Below, one piece after another: positions 21,658 through 24,856 of a DNA stretch of 24,856 bases. The notes beneath the pieces are model-generated. The model made no database searches. It was not told the origin of the DNA and saw only the letters and a list, made by a program, of their open reading frames with translations. Source of the stretch: an uncultured Clostridia bacterium. GTDB lineage: Bacteria > Bacillota > Clostridia > Christensenellales > Aristaeellaceae. The stretch lies in assembly GCA_934663625.1 (NCBI GenBank), contig CAKUKP010000044.1, positions 1-24,856 on the forward strand. The letters run 5' to 3'. Numbering within the stretch: the first letter of the stretch is position 1; each line of letters starts with the position of its first letter. A program made the translations under genes and the position numbers.

Positions 21658-23081
21658 CAGATGCGTATATCGCCCACGGCGATATCCTCCGCCGAATCGA
21701 TGATCGGCCTGATTACGCCGTTTACGAACCGCTCGCACTGCTCCGCGGCGCGGCCGGTGTATTTTTCGGGCGCGAGCAGGTGCGTCAGCTGATCGTGATC
21801 CAGCGGGAACGCGGGGTCGGCGGCAATGCGCTGCATCAGATCGCTCTCCAATCCCTCCTGCTTCATGCGCGCGGCGGCGGCCTGCGAATGCACGCGGATG
21901 CGCTCGTGAATTTCCTGTCGATCCGCGCCGCGGCGCACGGCCTCCATCATGATGTCCTCCGTCGCCATAAACGGCAGATTTTCATTCACGCGGCGTTCGA
22001 TCATCTTCGGATAGACCACCAGACCGCTCGCCACGTTCGCGTACAGCTCCAGCACGCCATCGCAGGCGAGGAATGCTTCGGGCAGGGAAAGGCGGCGGTT
22101 CGCGCTGTCGTCCAGCGTGCGTTCAAACCATTGCGTGCAGGCGGTCATCTGCGCATCCTGCGTGAGCGCCATCACATGGCGGGACAGCGCGCAGATGCGC
22201 TCGGAGCGCATCGGATTGCGCTTGTACGCCATCGCGCTGGAACCGATCTGGTTCTTTTCAAAGGGCTCTTCGATTTCGCGGAAGGATTGCAGAAGCCGCA
22301 GATCCTGCGCGAATTTGTAGGCACTCTGCGCGATGGAGGAAAGCATGGAAAGAATCCGGCTGTCCAGCTTGCGCGGATAGGTTTGACCGGATACATCGAA
22401 TACGGCGCGCATGCCCATCTTTTCGGCGATGCGGCGCTCCAGTTCGTCTACCTTTTCGCCGTCGCCGTCGAAAAGCTCCATGAAGCTTACCTGCGTACCG
22501 GTCGCGCCGCGGTTGCCCAGCAGCTTGATCGCGCGGGCGGTATCGTCCAGCTCGGCCAGATCCATATACAGATCCTGAAGCCACAGGCAGGCGCGCTTGC
22601 CCACCGTGGTCAGCTGCGCGGGCTGCAAATGGGTGTAGCCCAGCGTGGGCAGATCCTTGTATTCCAGCGCGAACGCGGAAAGCTTGCGCATCACGGCGAT
22701 CAGCTTTTTGCGAATCAGCGCCGTCGCATCGCGCAGCATCAGAATATCGGCGTTGTCGGTTACATAGCAGCTGGTCGCGCCCAGATGAATGATGCCCTTC
22801 GCATCGGGGCATACGTCGCCGTAGGCGAGAACGTGCGCCATCACATCGTGGCGAACGCGCTCCTCGTGGCGGCGCGCGGCTTCATAATCGATATCCGTTA
22901 CGTGCGCCTTCAGCTGATCCACCTGCGCCTGCGTAATCGGCAGACCCAGCTCCATTTCGGATTCCGCCAGCGCGACCCACAGGCGGCGCCACGTGGAAAA
23001 TTTTCGGTCGGGCGAAAACAGATACAGCATTTCAGGGCTGGCATAGCGGGAATTCAAGGGCGTTTCATAGGTGTTTTTCAT
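21657..23081 (-). CDS. purB: Adenylosuccinate lyase
   Basis: The 474-residue protein has the fumarase/aspartase-superfamily blocks: RHDVMAHVLAYG (about 80), IHLGATSCYVTDNAD (about 101-115), TLGYTHLQPAQLTTVGKR (about 147-164) and the signature GSSAMAYKRNPMRSE (about 280-294) with the flexible catalytic loop. PurB cleaves SAICAR to AICAR and adenylosuccinate to AMP, releasing fumarate. The length is of the longer class (about 475) rather than the about 430-residue B. subtilis type. ATG 23081 has GGGAG 6 bases upstream. It follows purA after a hairpin and precedes the DUF3786 gene with a one-base overlap. Confidence 0.95.
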   Translation of the reverse strand: MKNTYETPLNSRYASPEMLYLFSPDRKFSTWRRLWVALAESEMELGLPITQAQVDQLKAHVTDIDYEAARRHEERVRHDVMAHVLAYGDVCPDAKGIIHLGATSCYVTDNADILMLRDATALIRKKLIAVMRKLSAFALEYKDLPTLGYTHLQPAQLTTVGKRACLWLQDLYMDLAELDDTARAIKLLGNRGATGTQVSFMELFDGDGEKVDELERRIAEKMGMRAVFDVSGQTYPRKLDSRILSMLSSIAQSAYKFAQDLRLLQSFREIEEPFEKNQIGSSAMAYKRNPMRSERICALSRHVMALTQDAQMTACTQWFERTLDDSANRRLSLPEAFLACDGVLELYANVASGLVVYPKMIERRVNENLPFMATEDIMMEAVRRGADRQEIHERIRVHSQAAAARMKQEGLESDLMQRIAADPAFPLDHDQLTHLLAPEKYTGRAAEQCERFVNGVIRPIIDSAEDIAVGDIRI

Positions 23082-23099
23082 AATATACTCCCGAAAACA

Positions 23100-23124
23100 G
23101 GGGCGAGGTTGTTGTCCTCGCCCC
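23100..23124 (-). terminator. Hairpin between purA and purB, possible partial terminator
   Basis: A perfect 9-bp stem GGGGCGAGG/CCTCGCCCC with a 7-base loop is followed on the minus strand by TGTTTTC. It would reduce but perhaps not abolish read-through into purB. Confidence 0.6.
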
Positions 23125-23137
23125 ATATTATAATTGA

Positions 23138-24412
23138 TTACCGAATGACCAGCGCTTCGCGCTCTGCGCCGACGGATACATATTTGATCGGGCAGCCCAC
23201 GCGCTCTTCCAGGAACAGCACGTAATCCTGCGCCGCCTTCGGCAGATCCTCCCACTTGCGCGCGGCGGTGATATCGCACTTCCAGCCCGGCAGCACTTCG
23301 TATACCGGTTCGCAGTTGTACAGATCGGCGGTGTAGGGGAAATGATCGATCATTTCGCCGTTCAGCTTATAGCCCACGCATACCGGAATTTCATCCAGAT
23401 AGGAAAGCACATCGATCTTGGTCAGCGCCAGCGCGGTCGCGCTCTGCAGTTCGGTGCCGTAGCGCGTCGCGGGGATATCAAACCATGCCACGCGGCGCGG
23501 TCTGCCGGTCGCAGCGCCGTATTCCGCGCCCGCTTCGCGCAGATCGTGCGCGGTGTCGCCGTCCAGCTCGCCCACGAACGGGCCTTCGCCCACGCAGGTG
23601 GAATATGCCTTCGTCACGCCCACAACCTCGTTCACCTTCAGCATCGGGCAGCCGCAGCCCACCGGAGCATAGGCGGAAATCGGGTTGGAGGAGGAGGTAT
23701 AGGGATAAATGCCGTAATCGATATCGCGCAGCGCGCCCAGCTGGGCTTCGAACATGATGTTCTTGCCCGCCTTCTGCGCGTTCTTCAGCAGTTCAAACGC
23801 GTTGCAGATGTGCGGCTTCAGGATTTCACCGTACTGTTCGACCCACGCGAGCACTTCATCGTAGGATACGGGCTTCTGACCGTAACCGGCGATGATCACG
23901 GTGTTTTTCCAGTCGATCAGGCGTTTCAGATGATCGCGCAGCGCTTCAGGATGCATCAGATCGCCCATCTGGATGGCCTTTTTCATATATTTATCGCCGT
24001 AGACGGGGCTGATGCCGCGGCGGGTGGAACCGTAGGCGTTCTTGCCCAGGCGTTCCTCCTCCCACTGATCCTGTGCGGGATGAATCGGCAGAACCATCAT
24101 CGCGCGATCGGAAATCTTCAGATTGTCGCTCGTGATCTTTACGCCGGCGGCGCGCAGCCGTTCGATTTCACCGCAGAGGTGCTTCAAATCGATCACCGTG
24201 CCCGCGCCCAGCAGATTGATCGTTTCCGGATGGAAAATGCCGGAGGGGAGCAGGTTCAGCGCGTGCTTGCCGTATTCGTTGATCACGGTATGTCCCGCGT
24301 TGTTGCCGCCCTGATAGCGAACCACAACCTGATATTGATCCGCAAAGTAGTCCACCATGCGGCCCTTGCCTTCATCGCCCCAGTTGATGCCTACGATTGC
24401 ACAATTGCTCAT
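23138..24412 (-). CDS. purA: Adenylosuccinate synthetase
   Basis: The 424-residue protein begins MSNCAIVGINWGDEGKGRMVD, with the GDEGKG GTP-binding loop. RYQGGNNAGHTV (about 32-43) holds the conserved His, and NLLPSGIFHPE, GTVIDLKHL and GSTRRGISPVYGDKY (about 128-142) are further family blocks. FEAQLGALRDIDYGIYPYTSSSNP (about 220-243) and the GRPRRVAWFD/TKIDVLSYLDEIPVCVGY C-terminal blocks complete the enzyme. It joins aspartate to IMP using GTP, the first step to AMP; PurB downstream does the next. AAGGAGC lies about 10 bases before ATG 24412. A promoter and PurBox-like sites lie upstream. Confidence 0.96.
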   Translation of the reverse strand: MSNCAIVGINWGDEGKGRMVDYFADQYQVVVRYQGGNNAGHTVINEYGKHALNLLPSGIFHPETINLLGAGTVIDLKHLCGEIERLRAAGVKITSDNLKISDRAMMVLPIHPAQDQWEEERLGKNAYGSTRRGISPVYGDKYMKKAIQMGDLMHPEALRDHLKRLIDWKNTVIIAGYGQKPVSYDEVLAWVEQYGEILKPHICNAFELLKNAQKAGKNIMFEAQLGALRDIDYGIYPYTSSSNPISAYAPVGCGCPMLKVNEVVGVTKAYSTCVGEGPFVGELDGDTAHDLREAGAEYGAATGRPRRVAWFDIPATRYGTELQSATALALTKIDVLSYLDEIPVCVGYKLNGEMIDHFPYTADLYNCEPVYEVLPGWKCDITAARKWEDLPKAAQDYVLFLEERVGCPIKYVSVGAEREALVIR

Positions 24413-24456
24413 AAATCAAACGCTCCTTGTAAGTCAATCCCTTATGAACCAGATTT

Positions 24457-24485
24457 AGTATACAGAAAATTTCGTCAAAAGTCCA
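24457..24485 (-). promoter_or_regulatory. Probable purA promoter
   Basis: On the minus strand TGGACT (24485-24480) and TATACT (24462-24457) are separated by 17 bases, giving a leader of about 40 bases. Confidence 0.55.
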
Positions 24486-24539
24486 GTAATTTCTGCGAAA
24501 ATGGCTGATTTAACAGAAAAAAGCCCAAAACTTCTCCAT

Positions 24540-24583
24540 AAAAACGAACGAATAATTTGTGCAAATTGCGATAGTTCGTATTT
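24540..24583. promoter_or_regulatory. Inverted pair of PurBox-like sites upstream of purA
   Basis: Compared with the B. subtilis PurR PurBox consensus AWWWCCGAACWWT, the minus-strand site (24583-24571, AAATACGAACTAT) matches 12 of 13 and the plus-strand site (24540-24552) matches 10 of 13. They point towards each other with 18 bases between, close to the 16-17 known for B. subtilis. The rest of the 24413-24748 gap holds the two promoters, an overlapping 10-bp inverted repeat (24556-24565 and 24582-24591) and otherwise AT-rich sequence without a gene. Confidence 0.5.
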
Positions 24584-24669
24584 TGCACAAAACCCGACGC
24601 GGCGCGCTTTTTCGTTTGCGCGGGAGTGGATAAATAACATTCTTAATCATTATTCTATATCGCCTGTAC

Positions 24670-24698
24670 TTGCGCGGTAAGTGACGATGTGCTATGAT
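24670..24698 (+). promoter_or_regulatory. Promoter of the ECF S-component gene
   Basis: TTGCGC (24670-24675) and TATGAT (24693-24698) are separated by 17 bases, with an extended TGC before the -10. The leader of about 45 bases contains a 6-bp hairpin (CCGGAG 24709-24714, CTCCGG 24723-24728) just before the RBS. Confidence 0.7.
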
Positions 24699-24748
24699 AG
24701 AACGCAATCCGGAGGCGGTATACTCCGGTGAAGGGAGAGATAAGGCGT

Positions 24749-24856
24749 ATGAAGACGAATCAAAACCGGCTGTATACGATCATCGCCGCTTCGGTCATGA
24801 TCGCGCTGGTATGCGTGATGACGATGGTGGTCAGAATCCCCACGCCCACCAAGGGT
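24749..24856 (+). CDS. ECF transporter S component, N-terminal part (3' truncated by window edge)
   Basis: Only 36 codons are visible: a short polar start (MKTNQNRLY), one hydrophobic helix (TIIAASVMIALVCVMTMVV) and then RIPTPTKG. A first helix followed by IPTP and Gly is the usual opening of S components of energy-coupling-factor vitamin transporters, in which GYIHLGD normally comes next. The vitamin or nucleobase bound cannot be read from this fragment. GGGAGAG lies about 10 bases before the ATG. It diverges from purA, and the shared upstream region holds PurBox-like sites, so a purine-related cargo is possible but unproven. Confidence 0.7.
   Translation, partial: MKTNQNRLYTIIAASVMIALVCVMTMVVRIPTPTKG

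Noticed and set aside
21780..24508. Long plus-strand open frames opposite purB and purA
   Set aside because: They are shadows of strongly conserved enzymes, with no start signals.
24699..24748. Riboswitch in the leader of the ECF gene
   Set aside because: The leader is only about 45 bases with one 6-bp hairpin, too small for the common vitamin riboswitches; no known core was seen.

Overview
This is a chromosomal window from a Bacillota genome, most likely class Clostridia. The basis is the gene complement (a Firmicutes-style LepA-HemW pair, a FeoB-associated Cys-rich membrane protein, DUF3786, a TAXI-type TRAP transporter, an ECF S component), strong AGGAGG-type ribosome binding sites, frequent TTG/GTG starts and sigma-A promoters. 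The coding DNA looks GC-rich by eye (not counted). No rRNA, tRNA, CRISPR array, prophage or recognisable transposase gene was seen. Coding density is high.

Layout. (1) 1-3060, plus strand: the 3' end of rplQ (ribosomal protein L17) and its terminator, then parA-parB (chromosome partitioning) and a sugar-phosphate-type nucleotidyltransferase, closed by a terminator. (2) 3150-6470, plus strand: a two-gene TAXI-TRAP transporter (periplasmic-type binding protein and fused 4TM/12TM permease) with its own promoter, an internal hairpin and a strong terminator. (3) 6459-10970, plus strand: lepA, a membrane-anchored PIG-L-type deacetylase and hemW, translationally coupled by overlapping stop/start codons. 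(4) 10970-13611, minus strand: a small membrane protein, an FGGY carbohydrate kinase and a membrane-tethered sigma-like protein. (5) 13632-14020, plus strand: an XRE-family regulator. (6) 14003-14716: a non-coding element with about 40-bp terminal inverted repeats and many hairpins. (7) 14813-18025, minus strand: an iron-uptake operon (feoA, feoA, feoB, FeoB-associated protein), divergent from a DtxR-type iron regulator at 18141-18539. (8) 18536-21022, minus strand: a YdcF-like membrane protein and a second FGGY kinase. (9) 21031-24485, minus strand: purA, purB and a DUF3786 gene. (10) 24670 to the end, plus strand: the start of an ECF transporter S component.

How the parts work together. The iron module looks self-contained: the regulator retains the primary DtxR metal-site residues, and two palindromes lie in the feo promoter, one filling the -35/-10 spacer exactly. 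purA and purB carry out the two AMP-forming steps from IMP (purB also acts earlier in IMP synthesis), and a pair of inverted PurBox-like sites lies upstream of purA. The XRE regulator diverges from the FGGY-kinase operon, and a palindrome overlaps the -35 of that operon.

The least explained part is the 714-bp element at 14003-14716. It has long terminal inverted repeats and four 11-13-bp hairpins whose stems all differ but whose 11-nt loops are conserved. These hairpins are arranged two forward on the left and two reverse on the right, around a nested block of small palindromes bounded by its own inverted repeats. No protein is credible inside it. It looks like a non-autonomous mobile or structured element, and its left end supplies the last codons of the XRE gene.
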